Part shown: piece by piece, positions 1-10,704 of the stretch | How the letters are laid out: each line of letters begins with the position of its first letter | Position numbering within the stretch: the stretch's first letter is position 1 | DNA from: Vandiemenella viatica | Taxonomy: Eukaryota > Arthropoda > Insecta > Orthoptera > Morabidae | DNA: 64,000 nucleotides | Assembly (NCBI GenBank): GCA_031002005.1 | Contig: JARYHS010009186.1 | Span: 186,150,437 to 186,214,436 of the forward strand | Direction of reading: 5' to 3' | The notes under the pieces: model-generated | The model's database searches: none | Told to the model about the DNA's origin: nothing | Seen by the model: the letters and a program-made list of their open reading frames with translations, nothing else | Program-made: the position numbers and the translations under genes

Positions 1-369
1 TGGTCCGCCTGTATTCAGCTACTATTCCGCTGCTGCTTCAGCTGAAATCACAACACACCACTGTGTATTTACGACGCATATAGTAGCTCAGTGTTAATGT
101 TTGTCCAGCAGTATTTGGTAATAGGCCGATATTACGTATGAAATGGCTATTTTAACATTGCAATTTCACCGATTTGTTTACGAAATCAATTACATAAGGA
201 CACATTGCAATATCCACACGCATTTATTAGATAAATTACTGCAATTCAATTTATTTGTGATGGAACATATGTACCAGTGGCTATTTCGCTATAAACATAT
301 TTTTCTGTTTCTTTCTTGACGTTTTTTTTTTTTTAATTCTTTGAGTTCAACCCATATGTTTATAACGCA
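1..369. other. AT-rich sequence, nothing recognised
   Basis: No open frame of note, no repeat shared with the rest of the window and no RNA gene signature was seen. A short T run lies near 329-341. Confidence 0.6.
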
Positions 370-1080
370 TACTGATTTCAATTTTAAATTCTTTCGATGT
401 TTCTGGTAAATTGTTCAGCATTTCCCCTGGTGATTTATTCCAATCCCTTACAGACTGACCCACAGAAGATATTTTTCCATTCTTTATTCCTCAAATCGAG
501 TGTCAGCCTGTGGTCACGGTCATCTTTTCCCTTCCATGCACTACTCTTAATTTTGCTGCCAATATTCCTTCAAAGCTTCAGCACTAATATATGCTTGCAA
601 ATTCTCAAAACTCTCTTCTCCTGTCTTCCAGTGAATCCAGCTCCTTTACCATGCCTGATACAGATTATGTTCAGCGATAATGTCCACAAACAAGTCTAGC
701 TACTCTCCTTTGCATTCCCTACAACTCCTGTATTTGATGTGTCTGTATTGTATTTGGGTACCTTGCGCACTACCATTTTCAATCAATAGTCTGAACAAAG
801 TTTGATAAGCAATTCCTTCATTCTTCTGGTACATCCCCTCGTCACCCTCTCCAGTTAATGAAGGATTTTAAAAAGTTTTCCTATCAACTGTCCATTGCAT
901 CCTGCTCAATTGAGTTTACTATCAAATGTTATGTCCAAGATACTTACACTTCAAGGCTTCAACAAACAATTCATTCTCCAACATATAGACCCTTAGGTTT
1001 TTTTTATCAGTGTACTTATAAACCTGACTGTTTTCGGCATTCATTTTTATTTCATGTTGAACTACCAAATTAAATCTGCG
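370..1080 (-). mobile_element. LINE family 1, decayed 3' fragment
   Basis: On the minus strand this matches, in the same order, the 3' half of the LINE at 10.6-14.1 kb. The stretch at 500-545 (complement of GTCACGGTCATCTTTTCCCT) parallels 10790-10815. The frame at 922-1075 keeps the block around HEIKMNAENSQ, equivalent to HGMKINAKKSQ in the better copy, followed by LKCKYLG. This is the RT thumb and downstream region of a non-LTR retrotransposon. It is 5' truncated and carries stops and shifts, so it is inactive. The outer edges are approximate. Confidence 0.75.
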
Positions 1081-1229
1081 GAAATATGCGAAAACTGCCC
1101 TAATGTTCCTGTAGGTACTGTTTTGAGAAAGATGTAGTCTAGATGGAGTTCCCTTCCACCTTCTTCCACCAGATTCACAATGCACAATGCACAGATAAGT
1201 CCTCTAAGAAGTAACTTCACTGAACTTAC

Positions 1230-1298
1230 CATCTTGTTGTTCCAGAAGCTTCGATGTCGCAGCTGCATGAAGGAAGTGGGGTTCGTATTCCAACTCAC
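1230..1298 (-). other. Candidate 69-nt coding exon
   Basis: On the minus strand a 69-nt stretch is bounded upstream by a pyrimidine-rich tract ending TTTTTTGTTTTAG and downstream by GTAAGT at 1224-1229. One frame is open throughout and reads like ordinary protein (ELEYEPHFLHAAATSKLLEQ and two more residues). The length is divisible by three. I do not recognise the protein. The first six bases of the exon are themselves GTGAGT, so the same place can also be read as a recursive splice site. It lies outside the recognised transposons. It could still be chance or a decayed exon. Confidence 0.35.
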
Positions 1299-1325
1299 CT
1301 AAAACAAAAAATATGTAGTGTCAAG
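1293..1325 (-). promoter_or_regulatory. Candidate recursive (ratchet) splice site
   Basis: The minus strand reads a pyrimidine tract, then TTTTAG joined directly to GTGAGT (AG at 1300-1299, donor 1298-1293). An acceptor abutting a donor with no exon between is the pattern known for recursive splice sites in long insect introns. The 69-nt segment after it ends at a second strong donor, the arrangement described for recursive-splice exons. The sequence pattern is direct; its use in splicing is inference. Confidence 0.3.
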
Positions 1326-1713
1326 CACAGTCAAACTAATCAGGTAACAATTTACAAATGCAGAAATAACAACAATCACTCCCACTTTGAAATGCAGGAA
1401 CACAATTGTATTCAGTGTTAACGAATAATATCTTTCTTTTCTATATAAGACTGGAGATTTTCTCGGCGTTGCAAATGAATAAAATTTTCTCTGGAAACTA
1501 GCGAGTTAGTCCATTGTTTAACCACGACGTTTCGACTGTCACAATTTTTGCCGCCACTGTCAAGTAATTGGTCCAATTAGTGATCGAACGAATGTTCAAT
1601 TAATAAATTCAAATGAACGTACGTGGAAAGTGAAGCAACTTTGATTAAGTCGACGAGAATCCGGGGGAAGAACGCTGTATACAGATAATATACATTTACG
1701 AAAATGGCGTCAC

Positions 1714-1974
1714 TTGATATACAATAAAATCCATTGCAACGAACCACTGGTCGTCCCAGTTGCGGATATGGTCGTTAGAGAACAAACTGACAAAGAAGAC
1801 ATCAGGATTAGTATGATCAAAGTAACGTCGGTGGACCTTCAAAAATTACAATTATTTGGCTTTGTTCAACTAGCCGACCACCCTCCTGACAATGCCATAG
1901 AATCTGTCAAAAGACAACACAACATCATATCTGATGTGATAAAAACGGCATTACGTGATGAGGAACTTCCTTGA
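1714..1974 (+). other. Unrecognised 86-residue open frame
   Basis: An ATG-to-stop frame gives a mixed, mostly soluble 86-residue product without membrane segments or a motif I can name. Downstream, near 2030-2110, more protein-like words appear in another frame (for example FHRLQTENQ), followed by CAG/GTAGGT. This could be a decayed transposase or a host exon pair. No start context, domain or neighbour supports a real gene. Confidence 0.15.
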
Positions 1975-3240
1975 CATATGATACGTCAGCTTTAATATGG
2001 CCGATGTTACTAGACGCCGGTTAGTGAGAAATTCCAAGAAAAGGTCGCCACACATTATTTAATACTTCACAGAAATATTTGCTCTAGCTTTCATCGTCTA
2101 CAAACAGAAAATCAGGTAGGTGTACGCAAAAAAGTAGTATCATTTGTAATTGAATATTTGACTGAGATGTAATCGGTAATGCGAATCAAGACAACGAAAA
2201 ATATTAAAATGTAAAATATAACAAAGAAAAAGATGATTGTGTTTTACTTATTATGAATTAAACAGAACTGCGGCTTAAAAAACATCTTTCAGAAACAATG
2301 CACAGAACAAGCATAAATCATTGAGTAACAAAAATTAAGTGAAATAAATGAGAAATATTTTTCGTGTCTTCACTGTCGACAACACGGGTTTTTGAGTGCT
2401 CGTACCTGCCATTTGTTAAAGTGCTGTTTCGTTTGACAAGAGAGAAAGACAGAGACACTGTGTACATTACTCATCTGGAACTTTTACCTCTGACCTCTGT
2501 ACGCTTGAAATAAAAACGAGTAACAATTAATTTACGGCCACATGTCCGTGGCTTGTACGCTAAGTGGTAGCGAGTGGCAGGAACTTCTGCGGCATGTCAT
2601 TTTATTCCAACACACATTGTTTTGTTGCTGCTGGTTGCTGCAGTGGAACTTCAGACCTCGCTCATTAAAATTCATCTACCAACATTCACGGTGTGATGCT
2701 AATTAGAACTTTACGTATTCATATTTTTGAATTGGGGCATTGCGGCTCATTGACCACGCGATAGTCAGAACCGCAACTGATCCTAGTCGCGTACCATTCC
2801 CGCATGTGTTGCGAGAGGATACGTTATTAATTTACTCCACTAGTTATAATATATCCAATCAAAATAATAATGCGCGCTTATCTGTTCTAAAACAAAATCG
2901 GCGATTTCATTAAATTATGACATTTTGTATCACCTGCAACGACGAAGCAAAAACAGGCACATCTCTAAATATCACAGATATTTCATTTAGTACAGTTGTT
3001 ATCAGTTAGCAAAAACAAAAACTTATACTCAATATTAGTCTCAATTATCTTTCGATATTCCGCTCTAATAGTGCTCCCTATTAACGTGAATGTAATTAAA
3101 GAGAAGTACAACAGATGCAGACACTACTTCATTACAGTCTGTAAATGAAGTTGTTAATTCCGTGGAACCATTCCGGTATTCACGCTGGAATTATTTTGGG
3201 AAACAATAGAAAATCTAAATCAGGATGACGGGACGGGGGT
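1975..3240. other. Gene-free AT-rich stretch
   Basis: No long frame, no repeat copy and no RNA gene was recognised. Sequence composition is ordinary for the window. Confidence 0.5.
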
Positions 3241-3250
3241 TTAAATGATT

Positions 3251-3395
3251 GTCCTCCCGAGTTTAATGTTCGGGAGGACTCGGGTTCGAATCACCGTTCG
3301 GTCATCCTGCTTTCGGTTTTCCATGGTTTACGGTATAATTCCATGTGAATGCCGGCTTGGAGCCTTTAAAAGGACATGGCCAAATTTCTACACGT
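3251..3395 (+). mobile_element. SINE family 1, rearranged 5' head
   Basis: A tRNA-derived SINE in plus orientation. It keeps the B box GGTTCGAATC at 3283-3292 and the body words TTTCGGTTTTCCATGGTTTA and GACATGGCC shared with the other copies. The A-box part is missing. In its place is a perfect 10-bp inverted repeat, GTCCTCCCGA at 3251-3260 and its complement at 3270-3279, around a 9-nt loop. The tail is decayed. Confidence 0.7.
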
Positions 3396-4839
3396 CGATT
3401 ACGCATAAAATACTCAATAAAGCTTAACTTGCTTTGTCGTGTGGTAAAAGTATCGGCGAGTAAAACAATTAGACTTAGTAAGTCTGATTTTACAGCGTCT
3501 CTATAGGGTGTTTATAGAACCGATCTGAGCGTGAGCAGAAGATGAGAAATAATTGTTGCAGAAAGCAGAGTTAAAAATTTTAAAGTAACTGCGAGTGACG
3601 TTTCACATTACATTTGACATCTTTGAGTTCAAGGATATTTCCGTGTTATTGTTACGAAGCAAATTCAGTTGTTGAATGCTTAGTTTTTGAAACTTGTATA
3701 ATACTGAATGACTTGGTTGGTACAGTAATTGCCAGTTGCAGATACACAATGCGCTGCCGCCACACAGTCGCACAGTAGTTACAGATATAAAACACACTGC
3801 CGTCCCGCGCCCTTTTGTTCGGCTGTTGGCTTGATTGCTAACACAAACACAACGGGAAAGAGACGGAGAGGGAGGCGTATGTACGGGAGGGAGATGGGGG
3901 CGGGGGGGGGGGGGGAAGCAGAGAAAGGAAAATGTGGTAGTTACTTATTACGCCAACCTTTTTATAAGAGGATATGTATGGTAATTTACCTAATCACAGG
4001 ATTCACTGCAAAAGATGGTTGAACATATTCTTATATCTACATTCTGCAGAGCGCAATGCAGATATTGCCGGAGTCAACAAATAATTCCAATAATTTACAG
4101 GAATGAGAAACAACATAAGCGGCATGAAATTTCTATGTCTCTATTAAGTCCATAATAATTTAATTATTGTTTTATTACACTAGACGTATCCAGGAAACAA
4201 TGGAACACAATTTTTCCAGGGGAATATAATGAAGCACTTGAAGTTTCTTCCAGTTAGGATGTGTATTTTTCTTTTATCTGAAAAATTTTTTACTCGTCAA
4301 AGAGAACATTAAATGCGTTCTCTCCACTATACTTGAAGAATACTTTAATTAAGAGATTTATTCTTGGGACTTGGGATTAAAGATAGCGCCACGTTCACTT
4401 GCAATATTGTTACTTCTGCCTACAGTCTTCTTCTTGTGATGCCATACCCGATTCCGATTAACCACGGAGAATATACTCCCTCAGGAAACTCTCTTGGGAA
4501 GATGAACTGCGATGGTTTCCTGTTGCATTCACGAGTGTGTATTCGTATGTTTTAACATAGATGTTGTAAGGGTGTAAACCGTTATACCGGGGTGAAGTAT
4601 CGGTTTAGTTACCTTAACTGACTTCTGACTTGCTCCAAGTTCTGCTAAATTTCCATTAATAAAATTGAATGACCATGTATCAGCCTGGATAATGCAACTG
4701 TAAAACATAGCGGTCGCCACATAGCTTATTTAACCAAAAGCTAGGGAAAGGTTGATGTTTACTACGAAAATATGCACCGTTCACTTGATGAGAAATTTTT
4801 AAATTTATTATAAAGTCACATTTCAAATTCGCTATTAAA
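3396..4839. other. Gene-free stretch with a G-rich tract
   Basis: No gene or known repeat was seen. Positions 3850-3915 are strongly purine-rich with several G3-G5 runs and an unbroken run of 14 G at 3902-3915, a candidate G-quadruplex former. The short open frames here look like chance. Confidence 0.5.
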
Positions 4840-5509
4840 GCAGGGTGCAGAATACACAACAGCATGTGGATACTTATTTCCGTCATTTAATTACCTCCAT
4901 ATGTAATTTATATATCCTATATACTAACAGTGCTGCAGTTCTTTCTAGTGCAAAGTGTGGTGTGGCACTGAACAATAAACTTTACCAGGATTAACGAAGA
5001 TGTTTTTCCAACAAGTTTTACTATACAATTCGTTATAGAAATCTTTTAAGCAGATCAAGAATCGTTCCCTGTCAGAACTGCAGCAAAAGAAAACAAAAAA
5101 ATGTAGCACTTCTTAGATTTTTTACGCGACAGGCATAGTTTGTTCTATTTTATTAATTAATGAAAAATGATGAATGAGAAGATAAAGATGTTGTTAGTAA
5201 TGTCTCAAGAAGAAAAGAATCCCTGATCGTACCTGAGAAAGGGGTTTTCCTCAGTAATTTTTCATTTGCAGGAGTGGCTATTGTCAAAAATTCATTCAGA
5301 ATATTTATAATCGTAGAAAAGTACATGGTTTGTTAAGAGAAAACGGTACAATACGTCTTGTGAGTTAATAGCTACAAAAACTTACTTGCCACACGGGAGA
5401 AAGGGGGAGATGACGGGAGTGTGGAGGCAAAAGACACATTAGGCTATGTGGTGGGATGAAGGGGTTCAAAACAAACCCAAAATCAAGCCACATAGTTTAT
5501 GGACGTTCC
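4840..5509. mobile_element. Unnamed TIR element, copy 1 (left end lost)
   Basis: This stretch aligns collinearly with the element at 18314-19309. Shared words include GTGGATA.TTATTTCCGTCATTTA, ATACTAACAGTGCTGC, AATAAACTTTAC, ATGTTTTTCCAAC and TTATAGAAATCTTTTAAGCA. It ends at 5509 with TTTATGGACGTTCC, matching the terminal repeat of copy 2. About 270 bp present in copy 2 (18490-18790) is missing here, and so is the long T run. No coding capacity is visible, so it is non-autonomous. Confidence 0.65.
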
Positions 5510-6112
5510 AGTTTATCTTATCCGCGAAGTACCACTAATCTAACATCATGTACTATGAATAATGTTCAAACAGTACTGCAGCATAAAGAATGTGACAGTA
5601 CATCATTTGGAAGGTCTTCTGTTAAGACTGTGCACAGTTCTTGCACCCCAAACAAAAAGAAATTACAGACTCTCGACAGGGGATGTCAGACAACAGACAA
5701 AAGCGCCGCTAGTTGTGTTGATGATCAGCGCGCGCCCGCACGCACAGTGGTCGCGTGCTTCTCAATTAAAATGTGTCCCCGGGCCAGGGGCTGTGTTCCG
5801 CTGCCTATTGATTGCTGGCCTGTGCTGTATGTATGGCACTCGCTTCGCAGGGTGCAGATTGCAGCCAGACTGCTATTTCGGTACGGCCCCATCTGCGCGA
5901 AGCCGAGCGAATATCGACCTCGTTCCGCTGGAGTCGAAAATTGTGTGGCCTGTCATATCCCAGCAGAGACTCACCGGAGAGGAGACACTCTGCCCGTGTG
6001 CAGTCGGAACTGGACTGACACGCAACGCAGCTTGAAAACCTCCAACTTCGGCATATATGCTTTTAAATCTGCGCTGACAGTTAAAATACAAATTTAAAGA
6101 CAATGTGTGTGT
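5510..6112. other. GC-rich patch with overlapping chance frames
   Basis: Positions about 5690-6030 are richer in G, C and CpG than the surroundings. A 213-residue frame (5456-6097, plus) and a 157-residue frame (5562-6035, plus) overlap in different registers, which argues that at least one is a by-product of composition. Neither shows a domain I know, and the longer one starts inside the preceding transposon. A CpG-rich regulatory patch or first exon is possible but unsupported. Confidence 0.3.
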
Positions 6113-6114
6113 GT

Positions 6115-6116
<2 letters not shown>

Positions 6117-6175
<59 letters not shown>

Positions 6176-6303
6176 TCTGGTTTTACGCCTCGTCAACGTC
6201 GAGGCCATTAGAGGCGGGAAGGGACCGATGGCAAGGAACGAGAAGAAATTCGGCGATGGCCTTTTATAGGAAACATGCCAACATTCCCCTGGAGTGATTT
6301 TGG
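6117..6303 (-). mobile_element. SINE family 1 with 56-base A tail, 5' truncated
   Basis: The plus strand shows 56 T at 6117-6172, then TTTTACGCCTCGTCAACGTC and the SINE body through GGAGTGATTTTGGGAAACCATG. Read on the minus strand this is the SINE 3' body and a long poly(A) tail. The tRNA-like head is absent; the copy stops at about 6303. The word ATGTGTG occurs at both edges and might be a target duplication. Confidence 0.85.
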
Positions 6304-7021
6304 GAAACCATGTGTGAGGCGATACTGCTGGTGCGTCGCACTATTTTTCTACTCCCTTCCTTTGGAAGTAGTGTACGTGACAATATGTCTATACACAGCC
6401 TCACGTATGTATTTAATTTTTACTTTTTTCTTCTATATACTTACCAGATATTTATCGTTATTCGAATTGGTTCTTGCTGTCTTTAAATATTTAGTTCAAT
6501 CCAATACCTTAACATCTGAACATTTTTTACTTCAATGTCATTGAATTTTTATTCATTTACTTTTTGGAATAATGCATTCAGTTTCCCTATGTCGTTAAAA
6601 CATACAATTTATACCAACAAGATAATACACAATCGATGCTTATCTTCGGTTGTTTTCATGATACATTCCTTCCTAGTATCACAAAATATTATACAAACCA
6701 TACATTAATTCTATTTCATTGCTCCCTCGGGCTGTATACATTACATTTACACACCACTTGTCAAAATACAACTTCATTAAAAGTTTCTTCTTCGAAACTT
6801 CCTCCTTTTATTTAATTCATTGTACGTTCATGCTTTCATCAAAAAATCATTTCTCTTTCGTCTCTTCTCTTCACTTAAAAAAAAAAGTGATGCTCCGCAC
6901 TGCCTTTGACCTTTAAACTAAATTATCAAAGTTAAATTATATACTCCATGACCTCACTACATTTCAAATATATTTACGACAGAAACCATAGTTTCTGGTA
7001 AGGACTATGTATTTTACTCTT
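6304..7021. other. AT-rich stretch, nothing recognised
   Basis: Short open frames only. No shared repeat was seen. Confidence 0.5.
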
Positions 7022-7110
7022 GGAAAACTCAAATCTGAATGGTCGGACCGGGATTCGAACCCGAGGACCAGAGGGTTACCGGTCACCCACCATGCTCGGT
7101 AAGAGAACAT
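7022..7110 (-). mobile_element. SINE family 1, head fragment
   Basis: On the minus strand this has the tRNA-related head, with GGTTCGAATCCC (B box, 7051-7062) and the 5' end CGAGCATGGTGGGTGACCGG. The SINE body stops after about 90 bp. Confidence 0.75.
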
Positions 7111-7224
7111 CGGTTGATCGTTTGCTATAATAATCCTAACATGTTTGAACTTACTATGGTCGCCTGACGGTTTCACTTTCGCCACATAAAAATTTGTGGC
7201 TGATAATAAGAGGTTGATTCAGTT

Positions 7225-7735
7225 TACATCTACATCTATACTCTGCAATTCACAATTACTGTGGGTGGCAGAGAATGCTAAGCACCAATCCTAATTCAGT
7301 GCATTTCAATCCCGAACAGAACGATGAAAGAAAGAATGCATAAATTTATCAGTACGGCATCTTATTTCTCGAATCTTATCCCTCCTGTCATTGCGACCTA
7401 AATAGGTTGGCGGAAGAAGTAATTCGTTGCACACGTAAATTAAAGATTTTCGCATATTCTCCAACAAATTCAAACGAAAACGACGTCGTCTGTCCGCCAA
7501 ACAATCCCAGCCCAACCCACGTATCAGCTCTGTGACACATACATAAGGACAGTAACTAGCGGTCACGAATCGAGCGGCTCTCCTTTGTACTTTCTCTAAC
7601 GTGTCAATTAATCCCTTGCGATACGGATCCCAAATTCCACAACAGTATTCCAAATGAGGACGCACTAGTGTTTTGTACGCTATTTCCATTGTTGAGCATT
7701 AAAACTTCTCAAAATACGACCTATAAAACGTTAAA
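7225..7735 (-). mobile_element. LINE family 2, 3' end
   Basis: Minus strand. The frame at 7306-7689 encodes the region C-terminal to the RT palm of a non-LTR retrotransposon: KTLVRPHLEYCCGIWDP, then VQRRAARFVTASY, then LLPPTYLGRNDRRDKIREIR. The non-coding end CTGCCACCCACAGTAATTGTG and a tail of TAGATGTAGATGTA (7225-7243) match the other three copies of this family. It is 5' truncated near 7735 and inactive. Confidence 0.9.
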
Positions 7736-9515
7736 TGATTAACCAAAGAAAGAAAGTAACAAAACTGAAAATTCATTCAGTGAAGATACCGCAAAAGCGC
7801 CGTAAATGGTTTAAAAAATGTATATTATATGGTAAAAGTGTAATTTAATTAAGCTGGACACTATTACATCTTGACTGAAACGAGTCTGTAACATTTCAAA
7901 ATGTGACAGCCAAACTATCAAATTATGCTAAAGAACTCAAAATACTATGCCATGAACTTTTAATAAGCCCGACAGACTGACTTCCCGACATACAGTACTT
8001 TCTTCGTTGAAAGTTCCTAAAGAACTACGGAGACTGCCAGCCAATCGAAATGCTTCTCTACCACGGAATCTCTAGAAAAGTAACAATACATGAAGCTTAA
8101 ACTAAACATTTATAGTTGTTAAAATACAATATAACTCAGTGATAATTGGGAATGCTCATTAAAACAGTGATGAAATGAATCAAAACTTAATAATAAAAAT
8201 ATTTAAAGTTTATAGGAATCATTGAAACTCTATAAATAATGCCAACTGAAAACAAAATATAGTTGCACTGTGCTAGCGCCACTTAATTAGTGCTTAAACT
8301 TTATTAAATATGTTTAATGGTAGATGGAAAAATCAATGTGCCAGTAATAGCAGTGAATCCATTGTAATGGTATTCGGTACCAGTAGGGGAAAGGCGTCTT
8401 CTCCCGGGAGACAGGAACCTGTAATTTTGAAACCAGCCAATTTGCATTCATTTATGGCAGATAAGGCGAAACTGAAACTAATGGTCACTACGAACGGGGA
8501 AATTTCGTATCTGAAGGGATTTTCCAAATAGTCACAGACTCTCAATACAGGTCCCGAACAACCGTTGGTCACGGACCTTGCACAACCATGACGCCGTGCA
8601 GTGAAGTGATAGCTTGTCTACGATGCACGATCACGTGGGATGCACAATTCCTGATATCTTTGGTTCTACACCTCCCCGAGAGTCCCGTTAAATAGTTAAA
8701 GAACCGACCGAAGCTTAGTTCAGCGATTTTTGCTTGATTTAATTGATGTTACAAGTAAATAATCAACAATAATTGGAGGAGAAATATACATTAAGAGAGG
8801 TAACTAATAAATAAATAATCCTGAACAATCAATATTGCATTATGATGAGAATGGTGTAAACGGTTTTAGACAATCCCAAAAAGTCAGATTACAATGAAAG
8901 TGTGGAATGTATGTTACGTTATGCGATGTGTGTTACATTCTCTAAATCATTGGGCTTGTAGAAAATAAAAATAAAGTTTTTTGTTTGGTATTTCAATAGT
9001 GATGAAAATATTCGCGAGCTTTCATTTAAAAAAAAAAATATTGTCAGCAAACTATTTACGAATTCCTTATTGCATGCAGGAGCTACTTGTACAGCCTTCT
9101 GACGATTTTTCATATTGTCTGCGTGGTGTCATGTTGCATCTTGCAGTCACGTAAGTTCTCCCTGACTTTAGCTGCCGGTAAGTACATAAGTTCCTAAGTT
9201 ACAACCTCAAAGTCAGCTGCCATCTTCGAGGCCGGCACTAGAGGGCGTATGGCGTCTTCACGCTTTGGGGAAACTTCACTGGCAGCGACGTGCTCCCCGC
9301 ATTTAATATTCCATCTGAGCAGTGCAAACTTCATCACGGAGCGAGTGAGCGACAAACACAACATGACAAATTACTGCAGGAGTACCAATCAAGGCGCACG
9401 CCTTTGAAGGAGATTTCCAGCCAGCGAAGAGGGCAGCAATAACGGCCAACACGACAGCAACAGTCTGTAGCCCGACATACCTCGAGGGTGTCTTAGCGCT
9501 AGGCGAGACAACTAT
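7736..9515. other. Gene-free stretch
   Basis: No transposon or gene was recognised. Two frames at 8310-8572 overlap on opposite strands and show no domain. Positions 9220-9480 are somewhat GC-richer, without a usable signal. Confidence 0.5.
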
Positions 9516-9752
9516 ATATTACGCTTTACGCCTCGTCGACGGCTAAGGTCATTAGAGACGGGATGATACTGGGGACAAGGAACGGGAAGAAATTTGGCCA
9601 TGGCCTTTTTGAAGGTAGCATCCTGGCATTCGCCTGGAGTGATTTGGGGAAAACATGGAAAACCCAAATCTGGATGCCCGGACGGGATTTCGAACCGGCG
9701 TCCTACCGAATGCGAGGCCAGAACGTTAACCGCTCACCCACCACGCTCGGTG
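9516..9752 (-). mobile_element. SINE family 1, near full length
   Basis: On the minus strand it runs from the head ACCGAGCGTGGTGGGTGAGC (right end, 9752) through a B box with a one-base change to the 3' word CGTCGACGAGGCGTAAAGCG. It carries few differences from the copy at 54.5 kb. It ends close to the palindromic element that begins at 9771. Confidence 0.9.
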
Positions 9753-9770
9753 TGGGAACATCTAATATAA

Positions 9771-10313
9771 TACACAGGGTATACAGGAAAGAAAGGGTAA
9801 TCCTGCAACCGCAGGTAGGTATTATCATTTTTTTTTAAAAAATTTTTGACTGAAACATGTGACTTTGTTCGGTTTATTCCATGCCATTTCTACAAATTCA
9901 GACTGTAAAACCTTTAAATAATTTTATGTAAAAAGTGTGTACAAATGTATTCAAACGGCTGACTTTGATAGCTTATGGTGTAAAAAAGAATGTACTAAGC
10001 GGATCGTGCCAATTACATTAAAAATTGCTTCGTTATTGCCAATTTTATATGTTTTTTAACGTTAAAAAAGACTATTGTTTTAGATGACTCAAATACTACG
10101 CGTAAAGTAAAAAAAAACAGTGTTAAAAAAGTCTTAATTTGTAGAAATGGCATAGAATAAACGGAATAAAGTCACATGTTTCGAAAAATATTAAAAAAAT
10201 CAATATCTCGAAAATGGCGAGACTTTTACCAAAATAATTTTTTGTCATATAGTTGGAAATGATGCGACCTATCAGCGGTTGCAGGATTATCCTTTCATGC
10301 CTGGACACTGTAT
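9771..10313. mobile_element. Palindromic (fold-back) element, 0.54 kb
   Basis: The left arm (about 9771-9928) and right arm (about 10131-10313) are inverted copies of each other. Both carry GTAATCCTGCAACCGC or ATAATCCTGCAACCGC near the tip, then AAACATGTGACTTT and ATGCCATTTCTACAAATT. The spacer is AT-rich and no transposase is encoded, so this fits a MITE-like non-autonomous DNA element. The tips are imperfect (CAGGGTATACAGG versus CAGTGTCCAGG). ATAAT flanks both ends and may be a target duplication. Confidence 0.7.
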
Positions 10314-10409
10314 AATTTTATATGTGGCCCGCGGAGTTATAACGCATTTCCAAAGTGCCCGCAAGATCATTTTGGTTAGCCACATAGTTGGGCTTGTAAC
10401 TATAAATGC

Positions 10410-10562
10410 TCATTTACTTGCGAGGCGTAAAGCTTTGTGTCGTGCGCTAAGCGAGGGTACACGAGTGGGCCTTCGGCTCAGAAAGCCTATATCGATGATG
10501 TTTCATTGAATGGTTCGCACGCTGACACTTGTTGATGGCCCAGCACTGAAATCCGCAGCAAT
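10410..10562 (-). pseudogene. Tc1-like transposase, second helix-turn-helix part
   Basis: The minus strand encodes STSVSVRTIQ, a stop, then DIGFLSRRPTRVPSLSARHK, typical of the second DNA-binding helix region of Tc1-like transposases. It continues the element seen at 14156-14549 after interruption by the LINE. Downstream (below 10410) I see no catalytic D or E motifs, so the copy is truncated as well as split. It cannot make an active enzyme. Confidence 0.75.
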
Positions 10563-10704
10563 TTAATTTAATTTAATTTAATTGCAATGGAGCACACGCT
10601 CCGGTGGCAATTTCCCTACACACCCAACTTCCCGCTATCCTTCACTCATCTACATTTGCCCTCTACAAATTTTACCTTTAAATTCTTTTAACGTTTTTGG
10701 TAGG

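Noticed and set aside
5456..6097. 213-residue open frame as a gene
   Set aside because: It starts inside a transposon end, overlaps a second long frame in another register in GC-rich DNA, and has no domain.
5873..6208. Lysine-run protein on the minus strand
   Set aside because: The lysines are the translation of the SINE poly(A) tail.
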